DNA of 47,015 nucleotides from JBPESN01 sp051710625. Its GTDB lineage: Bacteria > Pseudomonadota > Gammaproteobacteria > Enterobacterales > Enterobacteriaceae. This document shows, piece by piece, positions 17,058 through 26,460 of this stretch. The notes below the pieces were generated by a model. That model did not search any database, had not been told where the DNA came from, and saw only the letters and a program-made list of their open reading frames with translations. The stretch spans positions 1 to 47,015 of the forward strand of contig NZ_JBPESN010000016.1 of the NCBI RefSeq assembly GCF_051710625.1, in the 5' to 3' direction. Position 1 is the first letter of the stretch. Each line of letters opens with the position of its first letter. The position numbers and the translations under genes were made by a program.

Positions 17058-18276
17058 TCAGCCAGGATGTTTACGGTTATGTCGCGGTGCGCCGCTGCGG
17101 TGGCGGGTCAACCGTTTCGGCGCGGGCAGGTCGGTCAGTAGCGCGTCGCTGTCATATTTACTGACGGGGATCTGATGGCCAATATAGCTTTCAATGGCGG
17201 TAAGATTCAACGCATATTTTTTGCATGCCAGGCTGATGGAGCAATCGCTCTCGCCGGCGCGTCCGGTGCGGCCGATGCGGTGCACATAATCTTCGCAGTC
17301 GTCGGGCAAATCGTAGTTGAATACATGGGTCACGGAAGGAATATGCAGTCCGCGGGCGGCCACGTCCGTCGCCACCAGAATATCCAGGGCGCCCTGGGTA
17401 AACTCTTCCAAAATGCGCAGGCGCCGTTTCTGCGAAACATCGCCGGTCAGCAGTCCGACGCGATGACCGTCAGCGGCCAGATGGCCCCAGATATCTTCAC
17501 GGCGGTGCTTGGCATTGGCGAAAATGATACACCGGTCGGGCCATTCTTCCTCAATAAGCGTCTGCAGCAGCCGTATTTTTTCTTCGTTGGAAGGGTAAAA
17601 CAGTTCTTCTTGTATGCGGTGACCCGTTTTTTGCAGCGGTTCCACTTCGACATATTCGGCGTTATTCATATGCTCGAAGGCCAGTTCACGCACCCGATAG
17701 GAGAGCGTGGCGGAGAACAGTATATTCAGCCGTCCGGCGGATATCCTTGATGAAACCAAGGTCGAACATTTCGTCGGCTTCGTCCAGCACCACGACCTGT
17801 ATGGCGCCCATATTGACGTAGTTTTGTTTGGTATAATTAATCAGCCTGCCGGTCGTGCCCACCAGGATATCAACCCCGGCTTCCAGCACTTTCAACTGCT
17901 TATCATAACCATCGCCGCCGTAGGCCAGCCCCATTTTTAGGCCGGTCGCCTGGGCTAATGGTTCAGCATCGGAATGGATTTACACCGCCAGCTCGCGGGT
18001 GGGCGCCATGATCAGCGTGCGAGGCTAATTGGTTTGACGTCCCTCGGCGGTAGGGTGGGTAAGTAGATGATGAAAAGTGGCCGTTAAGAAGGCCAGCGTT
18101 TTGCCGGTACCGGTTTGCGCCTGGCCCGCGACGTCTTTGCCTGCAAGCGTAATGGATAAAGTCGGCGCTTGAATGGGCGTACAATTGTTAAAGCATTTAG
18201 AATCAAGTACTTCAACGATTAGCGGGTGCAGGGCGAAGTCGGAAAACTTCTTTTCTGTTGAGTGTGTTTTGCTCAT
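17058..18276 (-). pseudogene. rhlB: rhlB (DEAD-box RNA helicase), frameshifts
   Basis: RhlB is the ATP-dependent RNA helicase of the RNA degradosome (421 residues in E. coli). ATG at 18276 (MSKTHSTEKKFSDFALHPLI) with AGQAQTGTGKTLAFLTATFH. The frame is lost near 18030 after EGRQTN; the next section (LGLAYGGDGYDKQLKVLEAG ... VVVLDEADEMFDLGFIKDIR) is in another frame; after a short deletion it continues RLNILFSATLSYRVRELAFE ... HRIGRTGRAGESD in a third, ending at 17058. All helicase motifs survive as text but are in three different frames. Divergent from trxA, as in E. coli. Confidence 0.94.
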
Positions 18277-18393
18277 AGCGTGGTAGAATACCGGTTAACT
18301 ATTGCATTACGAAAGTGTATACAGTGAAATAAAGTCAACCTGTTGTTGGGCATTGCTGCAGCGGCAGGTAACGATAATCTTGCGGAGTAAAAC

Positions 18394-18720
18394 ATGAGCG
18401 ATAAAATTATTCATCTAAGTGGCGATAGCTTCGAAAAGGACGTATTACAAACCAAAGGGCTATTTCTGGTCGATTTCTGGGCAGAATGGTGTGGTCCTTG
18501 TAAAATGATTGCGCCTATTCTGGCAGAAGTCGCTGATGAATTCGACGGCAAACTGACCATAGCTAAATTGAACATCGACGATAATCCGGCCACTGCACCG
18601 AAGTATGGTATCCGCAGCATTCCAACCCTGTTGTTGTTCCGCGATGGTGAAGTGGTAGCCACCAAGGTTGGCGCCCTGTCCAAAGGACAGTTGAAAGAGT
18701 TCCTTAACGCAAATCTGTAA
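18394..18720 (+). CDS. trxA: Thioredoxin 1
   Basis: 108 residues (E. coli 109), cytosolic dithiol reductase for ribonucleotide reductase, PAPS reductase and general disulfide reduction. Active site WAEWCGPCKMIAP (WCGPC, Cys33 and Cys36), with cis-Pro in IRSIPTLLLF. ATG at 18394 follows CGGAGTAAAAC, a good ribosome-binding site. It lies between the rhlB pseudogene (divergent) and rho, the normal order. It is intact among broken neighbours, indicating selection. Confidence 0.98.
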   Translation: MSDKIIHLSGDSFEKDVLQTKGLFLVDFWAEWCGPCKMIAPILAEVADEFDGKLTIAKLNIDDNPATAPKYGIRSIPTLLLFRDGEVVATKVGALSKGQLKEFLNANL

Positions 18721-19110
18721 GCGGTATTGCGAATCTTCCTCTGGGCGCTGGCGTTCATAAGCATTTCTCATATTGACCGCTAGACGCCCATCAAAAACCA
18801 TGCTAAGTTTATGTCCACTGCACTGTGATCTTACCTGTAGTTTGAATCTGAGCTTTACTCTTTGCCCGCACCCCGTTGTAAGAAAGCACCAAACGTGACC
18901 AACGAGGCGTCAGGCAGGCGGGATTTAAATTAATCCGTTGTTCGGCACTCTTAATCTCAGTCTTCTTGTTGTTCATATTGCATGAGTTGCTGTTCATCAG
19001 CCCAAACGGGATATACCGGGATTAAATGCCATAGACAGGCACGATTTTACGCTGCCATACCATCCACAAAATCAGTTCGAGATATACCCCGAGTTTAAGA
19101 ACTCACCATT
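18721..19110 (+). promoter_or_regulatory. rho leader region
   Basis: 390 bp between trxA and rho without a gene I can support. In E. coli this interval holds the rho promoter, a small leader frame (rhoL) and the Rho-dependent attenuator used for autoregulation. The last 30 bp before rho (ACCCCGAGTTTAAGAAC then TCACCATT) closely match the E. coli sequence there as I recall it. A RhoL-like peptide is not recognisable, so only the leader role is inferred. Confidence 0.5.
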
Positions 19111-20370
19111 ATGAACCTTACCGAATTAAAAAATACGCCGGTTTCAGAGCTAGTGACCCTCGGCGAAAATATGGAGCTGGAAAACCTGGCCCGCATGCGT
19201 AAACAAGACATCATCTTCGCCATCCTCAAGCAGCATGCCAAGAGCGGCGAGGATATCTTCGGCGATGGCGTACTGGAAATTTTGCAGGACGGATTCGGTT
19301 TTCTCCGGTCCAGCGACAGTTCCTACCTTGCCGGCCCCGATGATATCTATGTTTCTCCCAGCCAGATCCGCCGTTTCAACCTGCGTACCGGCGACACCAT
19401 TTCCGGCAAGATCCGCCCGCCGAAAGAGGGCGAGCGTTACTTTGCGCTGCTGAAGGTTAACGAGGTTAACTATGACAAGCCGGAAAACGCCCGCAACAAG
19501 ATTTTGTTTGAAAACCTGACGCCGCTGCACGCCAATTCGCGTTTGTGCATGGAGCGCGGCAACGGTTCTACCGAAGACCTGACCGCGCGCGTTCTGGATC
19601 TGGCCTCGCCTATCGGCAGCGGTCAGCGTGGGCTTATCGTGGCGCCGCCGAAAGCCGGTAAGACCATGCTGCTGCAAAATATTGCCCAAAGCATCGCCTA
19701 TAACTATCCCGACTGTGTGCTGATGGTGCTGCTGATTGACGAACGTCCGGAAGAAGTAACCGAAATGCAGCGTCTGGTGAAAGGCGAAGTGATCGCCTCG
19801 ACCTTTGACGAGCCGGCGTCCCGCCATGTTCAGGTCGCCGAAATGGTGATTGAAAAAGCCAAGCGCCTGGTTGAACATAAGAAAGACGTTATTATCCTGC
19901 TGGACTCCATTACTCGCCTGGCGCGTGCCTATAACACCGTAGCGCCTGCTTCCGGCAAGGTATTGACCGGTGGTGTGGACGCCAACGCCCTGCATCGTCC
20001 CAAGCGTTTCTTCGGCGCCGCGCGCAATATGGAAGAAGGCGGCAGCCTGACCATCATCGCTACCGCGCTTATCGACACCGGCTCGAAGATGGACGAGGTG
20101 ATTTACGAAGAGTTCAAGGGAACGGGCAACATGGAACTGCACCTGTCGCGTAAAATCGCCGAGAAACGCGTCTTCCCTGCGATCGATTACAACCGCTCGG
20201 GGACCCGTAAAGAAGAATTGCTCACCACTCAGGAAGAGCTACAGAAAATGTGGATCCTGCGCAAAATCATTCATCCCATGGGTGAGATCGATGCAATGGA
20301 ATTCCTGATGAACAAGTTGGCGATGACCAAAACCAACGACGAATTCTTTGACATGATGAAACGTTCGTAA
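19111..20370 (+). CDS. rho: Transcription termination factor Rho
   Basis: 419 residues, the same as E. coli, hexameric RNA-dependent ATPase that terminates transcription. N-terminal helical domain (MNLTELKNTPVSELVTLGEN), RNA-binding cold-shock fold (DGFGFLRSSDSSYLAGPDDI then YVSPSQIRRF), Walker A PPKAGKTMLLQ, Walker B and Q/R loops (LLIDERPEEVTEM; VHAR-type SITRLARAYN; GAARNMEEGGSLTII). It is complete, with no lesions. It ends in a strong terminator 20 bp downstream. Start chosen by homology; the ribosome-binding site is weak (TTTAAGAACTCACCATT), as in E. coli. Confidence 0.98.
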   Translation: MNLTELKNTPVSELVTLGENMELENLARMRKQDIIFAILKQHAKSGEDIFGDGVLEILQDGFGFLRSSDSSYLAGPDDIYVSPSQIRRFNLRTGDTISGKIRPPKEGERYFALLKVNEVNYDKPENARNKILFENLTPLHANSRLCMERGNGSTEDLTARVLDLASPIGSGQRGLIVAPPKAGKTMLLQNIAQSIAYNYPDCVLMVLLIDERPEEVTEMQRLVKGEVIASTFDEPASRHVQVAEMVIEKAKRLVEHKKDVIILLDSITRLARAYNTVAPASGKVLTGGVDANALHRPKRFFGAARNMEEGGSLTIIATALIDTGSKMDEVIYEEFKGTGNMELHLSRKIAEKRVFPAIDYNRSGTRKEELLTTQEELQKMWILRKIIHPMGEIDAMEFLMNKLAMTKTNDEFFDMMKRS

Positions 20371-20389
20371 GTCACAAAAACTCGGGTAG

Positions 20390-20415
20390 CGCCACGTAAG
20401 AACGTGGCGTTTTTT
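20390..20415 (+). terminator. rho terminator
   Basis: CGCCACGT (20390-20397) pairs with ACGTGGCG (20402-20409) across AAGA, followed by TTTTTT. It lies 19 bp after the rho stop codon. Confidence 0.92.
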
Positions 20416-20648
20416 GTTTCTGATGCTAGGATAGTCACATCTTTGGTGTGCCCGGTTACAAGCTTTCAGCCTGTCCGGGCGATTTAGATCTTATCTGCAC
20501 GCCTGATGGAGATTCGGGTGGAAAATAAAGAGATAACGAAAACCCTATTTCGTTGCCACAAAACTCAGTGACGGGTAAGGCATCGGAGTTAAGGCGTAAA
20601 CTATGGTGGCGCATTGAACGGCCTGATGAATGCAGAGAGCTTTCTATT

Positions 20649-21740
20649 GTGAACATACTCAATATGAGTACTGATTTTGTTGCTATTTTTCTATTTTCTT
20701 TGCTCTTTTTGTTTTTAGCGCGCAAGGTTGCTAAAAAAATAGGCCTGGTTGACAAGCCCAACTACCGCAAACGCCATCAGGGGCAGATCCCCCTGGTCGG
20801 CGGCATTTCCATTTATGCCGGCATCTGTTTCGCCTTTTTCTATACTGATCATTATATTCCCTATGTCGCGCTGTATCTCATGTGCGCGGGCGTCCTGGTA
20901 GTGACCGGCGCACTTGACGATCGATTTGATATCAGCGTGGCGGCGCGCGCGATTATCCAGGCCTTGGTCGCGGTGGCGATGATGGTGTTCAGCGGCCGCT
21001 ATATCAATAGCCTGGGCTATATCTTCGGGCCGTGGGAGATGGTGCTGGGCCCTTTTGGCTATCTGGTGACGCTGTTTGCCGTCTGGGCGGCGATCAACGC
21101 TTTCAATATGGTGGACGGCATTGACGGACTGCTGGGCGGGCTTTTCTGCGTGTCCCTCGGCGCGATGGGTATCCTGCTTTCGCTTGATAATAATCTCGGC
21201 CTAGCGCTGTGGTGCTTTGCCATGATTGCCGCCATTTTGCCCTATATTTTACTGAATTTGGGGGTTTTCAGCCGGCACTATAAAGTATTTATGGGCGATG
21301 CCGGCAGCACCATGATTGGCTTTACCATCATCTGGCTGCTGCTGCAAAGCACTCAGGGCTGGGGGCATCCGATGAATCCCGTGACCGCGCTGTGGATTAT
21401 CGCCGTGCCGCTGATGGATATGATAGCCATCATGTATCGCCGGATGCGCAAAGGCATAAGCCCGTTTGCGCCGGACAGGCAGCATATCCACCATCTCATC
21501 ATGCGCGCAGGTTTCAGCTCGCGCCAGGCGTTTATCATTATCACGCTTACCGCCACGCTGTTAGCGTTTTTCGGCGTGGCGGGAGAGCGTTGGCTGCGCT
21601 GGCCGGAGTCGGTCATGCTGTTGCTGTGGATCGGGGTGTTTTTGTTGTATGGCTACGTACTGAAATGCGCCTGGCGGGTTGCCCGCTTCGTCAAGCGGAC
21701 CAAGCGACGGCTCAGCCAATATAAAAAAGCACCACCTTAA
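20649..21740 (+). CDS. wecA: UDP-GlcNAc:undecaprenyl-phosphate GlcNAc-1-phosphate transferase (WecA)
   Basis: WecA makes undecaprenyl-PP-GlcNAc, the lipid I of enterobacterial common antigen and the primer for many O antigens. 363 residues (E. coli 367), about eleven membrane segments. Hallmarks: GALDDRFDISVAARA, AINAFNMVDGIDGLLGG, YKVFMGDAGSTMIGF and the cytosolic DRQHIHHLIMRAGFSSRQA. The GTG at 20649 (VNILNMSTDFVAIF) is chosen because it aligns with E. coli MNLLTVSTDL; the frame is open further upstream from 20553 but without similarity. It is the only undamaged gene of the ECA operon here. Another use of its product, such as LPS or O-antigen priming, may explain retention. Confidence 0.95.
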   Translation: MNILNMSTDFVAIFLFSLLFLFLARKVAKKIGLVDKPNYRKRHQGQIPLVGGISIYAGICFAFFYTDHYIPYVALYLMCAGVLVVTGALDDRFDISVAARAIIQALVAVAMMVFSGRYINSLGYIFGPWEMVLGPFGYLVTLFAVWAAINAFNMVDGIDGLLGGLFCVSLGAMGILLSLDNNLGLALWCFAMIAAILPYILLNLGVFSRHYKVFMGDAGSTMIGFTIIWLLLQSTQGWGHPMNPVTALWIIAVPLMDMIAIMYRRMRKGISPFAPDRQHIHHLIMRAGFSSRQAFIIITLTATLLAFFGVAGERWLRWPESVMLLLWIGVFLLYGYVLKCAWRVARFVKRTKRRLSQYKKAPP

Positions 21741-21758
21741 ACGGAAATTTGGGGCGAA

Positions 21759-22819
21759 ATGACACTTGCAAGCTCACCATCTTCCGCCGGGCGGGAACAG
21801 CCTATCGCCAATGAACTGGACTTGCGCGGCCTGCTGTGTGCCCTGTGGCGCGGCAAACTCACCGTTATCGTCTGTGCTGTCGTGTTTGCACTGGGCGCTT
21901 TGATTTACTCCCTGGTGGTGCGCCAGGAGTGGACCGCCATCGCCATTACCGACAAACCTACGGTGAATGTGCTGGGCGGCTACTTCTCCCAGCAGCAGTT
22001 TCTGCGCAACCTGGATGTGAAAAATACCGCGCTGCCGACCACCGACACTCTTTCGATTGCCGACGAGGCCTATCAGGAGTTTTTGCGCCAGCTCGCTTCC
22101 TATGATACCCGGCGGGATTTCTGGGGCTCGCCAGCCTCAAAAAAGGCGACGTTCATGCCGACGCGGTGCTGCTGGATGAATTGATAAACGCCATTCAGTT
22201 CCTGCACCGCGACAACGTGAAAAAGCTGCCGGACAGCGCGCGGCTGGTGGCGGAAACCGCGCCAGACGCCAATCAACTGTTGCGGCGCTATGTGGATTTC
22301 GCCAACCAGCGTGCGGCTAACCACCTCAATGAGGACGTTGTAGCCGCCTGAGCTGCACGCACCGTCTCGCTCAAGGCGCAGGTAAAACGGCAGGAGGCAG
22401 TGGCCGCGGCGGTTTACCATCTCGAGCAGCTACACCTTAATCAGGCGCTGAAACTGGCGCACGCGCAGGGCGTCGATCGCAGCCGGACCGATGTCGCCGC
22501 CGATAGTTTGCCTCAATCCGAACTGTTCCTGCTGGGCCATCCGCTGTTACAGGCACGTTTGGACGCTCTGCAGGCGGCCGGGGCGGCCTATGATACCGAT
22601 TACGACCAAAACCGCGCGATGTTGACTATCCTCAATGTAGGGCCGGTATTGAACAAGAGCTTCAAGACCTACCGTTATTTACGGACCCCTGAAGAGCCGG
22701 TAAAACGCGATGAGCCACGCCGCCTATTCCTGCTTATTCTGTGGGGCGCCGTTGGTACGTTGATCGGTGCGGGAGTCCTGCTGGCGCGCCGTCTCGTTAA
22801 TGCCGCTGACAGGCATTAA
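21759..22819 (+). pseudogene. wzzE: wzzE (ECA chain-length regulator), frameshift and stop
   Basis: WzzE sets the modal length of ECA. ATG at 21759; N-terminal membrane segment (LTVIVCAVVFALGALIYSLV) and periplasmic start (DKPTVNVLGGYFSQQQFLRN) are intact. Near 22120 a base change shifts the frame (after SYDTRRDFW); reading continues VLLDELINAIQFLHRDNVKK ... NHLNEDVVAA to an in-frame TGA at 22349, then RTVSLKAQVKRQEAVAAAVY ... RRLFLLILWGAVGTLIGAGV, the C-terminal anchor, to 22819. Two clear lesions; inactive. Confidence 0.9.
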
Positions 22820-22906
22820 ACTGTCGGAATAAACCGCTGCCGTTAGCCGCGGGGCCCACCGAATTCTACGCCGTAGCCGGCTTTGCTCAGAATGAAGGGA
22901 ACTGTT

Positions 22907-24032
22907 GTGAAAGTGTTGATCGTCTTTGGCACACGGCCGGAAGCCATCAAGATGGCGCCGCTGGTTCTGGCTCTGGCCAATGATACGACCTTTGAAACCC
23001 GCGTCTGCGTGACGGCCCAGCATCTCGCGATGCTGGATCAAGTGTTGCGCCTGTTTGCGATCGTGCCTGATTAAGATCTGGATATCATGCGCCCGGCACA
23101 GAGCTTGAGTGAGATAACCAACCGTATTCTGACCGGTATGCGGCCGGTATTGAAAGATTTCCGCCCGGATGTCGTGCTGGTACATGGCGATACCACCACG
23201 ACCTTGGCCGCCAGGCTGGCGGCGTTTTACCAGCATATTCCCGTGGGGCATGTAGAAGCGGGCCTGCGCACCGGCAATCTGCTTTCCCCGTGGCCGGAAG
23301 AGGCGAATCGCAAATTGACCGGCCACCTGGCCCGCTGGTATTTTGCGCCTACCGAAAACGCGCGCGCCAATTTGCTGGCGGAGGGACTGCCGGCGGCACG
23401 AATTGCTGTGACCGGCAATACGGTTATCGATGCGCTGTTCTGGGTGCGCGCTCGTGTCATGAGCGACGCGGCACTGCGCGCTAGTCTGGAGCGACGTTAC
23501 ACATTTTTCGATGGCGTGCAGAAGATGATTTTGGTTACCGGCCACCACCGCGAGAGTTTTGGTGAGGGTTTCAAGCGCATTTGCGCCGGCCTGGCACGCA
23601 TTGCGCTCGATCATCCCGACGTACAGGTGGTCTATCCGGTGCACCTCAATCCTAACGTCAGCGAACCGGTTAACCGTATGCCTAGCGGCATCGCCAATAT
23701 AAAATTAATTGATCCGCAAGACTATTTGCCGTTCGTGTATTTAATGGATCGCGCCACGATTATTCTGACTGATTCCGGCGGGATCCAGGAAGAAGCGTTT
23801 TCTCTGGGAAAACCGGTGCTGGTGACGCGTGATGCCACCGAGCGACCAGAGGCGGTGGCGGCCGGCACCGTGCGGCTGGTAGGGACGGACGAGCAGGCGA
23901 TTCATCAGGCGGTATCGCAGCTGCTGAATGATGCCCAGGCGTATCAACGGATGAGCCGGGTACATAACTTTTACGGCGACAGGCCACGCCCGTGAGCGGA
24001 TTATCACGATATTAAAAAAAGATAGCAGGTGA
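22907..24032 (+). pseudogene. wecB: wecB (UDP-GlcNAc 2-epimerase), nonsense and 3' frameshift
   Basis: WecB converts UDP-GlcNAc to UDP-ManNAc for ECA. GTG at 22907 (VKVLIVFGTRPEAIKMAPLV) matches the E. coli start. TAA at 23072-23074 replaces the Tyr codon in VPDYDL; past it the frame is open to 23995 with the family motifs (VLVHGDTTTTLAARLAAFYQ; VGHVEAGLRTGNLLSPWPEE; LVTGHHRESFGEG; LTDSGGIQEEAFSLGKPVLV). Near the end a shift in YGDR... moves the last residues (ERIITILKKDSR) to another frame ending 24032. Only two lesions over 1.1 kb suggest recent inactivation. Confidence 0.92.
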
Positions 24033-24036
24033 ATCC

Positions 24037-25180
24037 ACGAGTTTTGACACAATTTCCGTAATTGGACTGGGGTACATCGGTCTGCCCACCGCCGCGGCGT
24101 TTGCCTCGCGCCGCAAGCGGGTAATAGGGGTAGACACCAATCAGCACGCGGTGGATACTATTAACCGCGGCGCGATTCACATCATCGAACCCGATTTGGA
24201 CCGGGTCGTAACCAAAGCCGTGCGCGAGGGGCTGCTGCGGGCGGTAAGCCAGCCGCAGCTGGCGGACGCGTTCCTTATTACCGTAGCAACCCCTTTTAAA
24301 GGCGATCATCAACCCGATCTCAGCTATATGCAGGCGGCGGCGTTAGCGTTAGCGCCGGTGTTAACGCCGGGCTGTCTGGTGATCCTCGAATCCACCTCGC
24401 CGGTGGGGACAACCGAACAGATGGCCGGCTGGCTAGCCGGCGTACGTCCCGATCTGACCTTCCCACATCAGGTGGGCGAAGCGGCAGATATCAATATCGT
24501 TTATTGCCCGGAGCGGGTGTTGCCCGGCAAGGTGATGGTGGAACTGATCAAAAATGACCGGGTGATTGGCGGTATGACGCCGCGCTGGTCGGCACGCGCC
24601 GCCGAGCCGTATCGCATTTTCCTGGAAGGGGAGTGCGTCGTAACCCATGCCCGTACCGCCGGAATGTGTAAACTGACCAAAAACAGCTTCCGCGATGTCA
24701 ATATTGTCTTCGCTAATAAACTGTCGGTGCTCTGTGCGGAACAGCAGATTAATGTCTGGGAACTGATAGCGCTGGCCAATCGCCATCCGCGGCTCAATAT
24801 CTTGCAGCCGGGGCCGGGCGTCGGCGGCCATATTGTATCGCGGTGGATCTCTGGTTCATTGTGGCGTAGAACCCGGCGCAGGCGCGGCTTATCCGCACCG
24901 CCCGCCGGGTTAATAATAATGATAATGATGATAAGCCCGATTGGGTGGTGGAAAAAGTAAAGGCGGCGGTGGCGGATTGCCTCAACGACAGCGGGCGCGG
25001 CAGTAGCGATGTGATTATCGCCTGCTTCGGGCTGGCGTTCAAACCCGACATTGACGATTTGCGCGAAAGCCCCACGCTGCACGTGACGCAGCTGATTTGC
25101 CCGCGGACATCGCGGCCAGACGCTGGCGGTGGAGCCGAATGTCCATGCACTGCCGGCATCGCTGGACAGGCTGGTCACGC
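24037..25180 (+). pseudogene. wecC: wecC (UDP-ManNAc dehydrogenase), start lost, frameshift, stop, 3' deletion
   Basis: WecC oxidises UDP-ManNAc to UDP-ManNAcA. The expected start codon is ACG (24037), followed by SFDTISVIGLGYIGLPTAAA. The body reads through ILESTSPVGTTEQM, CPERVLPGKVMVELIKNDRV and MCKLTKNSFRDVNIVFANKL to QPGPGVGGH, where an inserted base (about 24835) shifts the frame; the next frame has CIAVDLWFIVA then TAG, and continues to RRVNNNDNDDDKPDWVVEKV and CFGLAFKPDIDDLRESPTLH. After AVEPNVHALPASLDRL (about 25175) it runs straight into WzxE sequence, so the last ~50 codons are missing. An Asn/Asp codon repeat lies at 24912-24932. Confidence 0.9.
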
Positions 25181-25937
25181 TGATTAAAATCGGCGCCGGC
25201 CTGCTGGTAGTAAAGGTGTTGGCGGTGGCCTTTGGCCTCGACGGCGTGGGGCAGGCGGGGAACTACCGCCAGTTAATCAGGGTGCTGGGCGTGTGTTGTC
25301 CCGGCGCCGGCAGTCTGCTCGGCGTCGTGGCCTTCTTCGCCTGCTATCGCCTGGGCGGTTATGCGGGGAGTTAGCCGGATTGGCGCTGCTGCCGGCGATG
25401 GCGCTGCTGCCGGTACTGTTCATGTTGTGCTACCGGCGTCAACTGCCGCTGTCGTTCCTGTTGCCCGCCTGGGACAACGGCTATGCCGCCTTGCTGAGCA
25501 AGTTCACCGTCATGGCGCTCATTACCGCGGTCACGCTGCCGGTGGCCTATGTGATGATGCGGAATTTACTGGCGCGCAGCGAGGGGTGGGCAGCGGTGGA
25601 GGCGGTCAGTCTGGCGCTTTGGCTGCTGTGCGATGTGGCGATACGGATTTTGTTTTCCGCCAAATTCAGCGCGATGAGCGGTTTATTTGCCTGGCAACTG
25701 GTGGGGGATGTCCTTAAAGTGGGCGCCTATGTTTTTGGCTATCTGGTGCTGGCCCAGGCGGCGCTGCGGATCTATTTATTGGCTGAAATCACCCAGTTTG
25801 TCCTGTTGACCGGATTTTCCCACTGGCTTATTCCGCGGCAAGGCGCGCTGGGCGCGACCCAGGCCTATATGGCCACCTATATCGTCTATTTCGCGCCGTG
25901 CGGCGGTGTGTTCTTACTCTATCTTAGGAAAAAATGA
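25175..25937 (+). pseudogene. wzxE: wzxE (ECA lipid III flippase), start deleted and two internal deletions
   Basis: WzxE flips ECA lipid III across the inner membrane (416 residues in E. coli). Reading begins inside the first membrane segment, joined to wecC: IKIGAGLLVVKVLAVAFGLD then GNYRQLIRVLGV. It then jumps to LLGVVAFFACYRLGGYAG (normally some 120 residues later), shifts frame, and continues WDNGYAALLSKFTVMALITA and TLPVAYVMMRNLLARSEGW, then jumps again to ALWLLCDVAIRILFSAKFSA, ending MATYIVYFAPCGGVFLLYLR at 25937. Inactive. Confidence 0.9.
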
Positions 25938-26460
25938 GTAATTTGACCCATCTGCTGGGATCCGATATCCCGCATCATAATGTGACGGTGCTGCGTTTCT
26001 TTAACGATAGGCTGGCGGCAATTTGCCCGCCGGCGCAGACCCGGCGTTTTATGGTGGTTGCCCGGGACGGCGCGCCATTCTCCAACTTTAACCAGCTGGA
26101 TATAGAACGTTTCGACAGCAAACGGGCATTGATTAAAGCGCTGCGCCGCCGCGGCGCCGGACGAACGCTATTTTCTGCACGGTCAATTCAATCCCATCGC
26201 TCTGGCTGGCGATGCTGACGGGCAAAATACTCCCGGCGCGCCATGAGTTAGCACGCATGGGGCGTAGATCTGTACGAAGATTCACGCCGTCTGCGCCACC
26301 GGTGGTTCTATCTGCTGCGCCGGCGCGCTCAGGGACGGGTTGGCCATGTGTTCACGGCCCGCGGCGACCTGGCCTGTTACCGCCAGCGTCATCCGTCGGT
26401 GCCGGCTTCGCTGCTCTACTTTCCCACCCGGCTGGCCACAGATATCGCGCGGGCAACGCC
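25934..26460 (+). pseudogene. wecF: wecF (Fuc4NAc transferase), frameshifts, C-terminal half deleted
   Basis: WecF adds the third sugar of the ECA repeat. ATG at 25934 overlaps the wzxE stop; MSNLTHLLGSDIPHHNVTVL then RFFNDRLAAI is a clear match. After about 80 codons the frame breaks near 26160; FCTVNSIPSLWLAMLTGKI-like and WGVDLYEDSRRLRHRWFYLL pieces follow in other frames, then VGHVFTARGDLACYRQRHPS and LLYFPTRL. At about 26460 it passes in frame into WzyE (RPLTLLVVYILLLTLVAALT), so roughly the last 180 codons of wecF are missing. Confidence 0.88.

Noticed and set aside
18809..18997. Minus-strand frame in the rho leader
   Set aside because: No features; lies antisense within the expected rho leader RNA.
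19150..20142. 330-codon minus-strand frame over rho
   Set aside because: Antisense shadow of a highly conserved coding sequence; composition is His/Gln-rich without a family.
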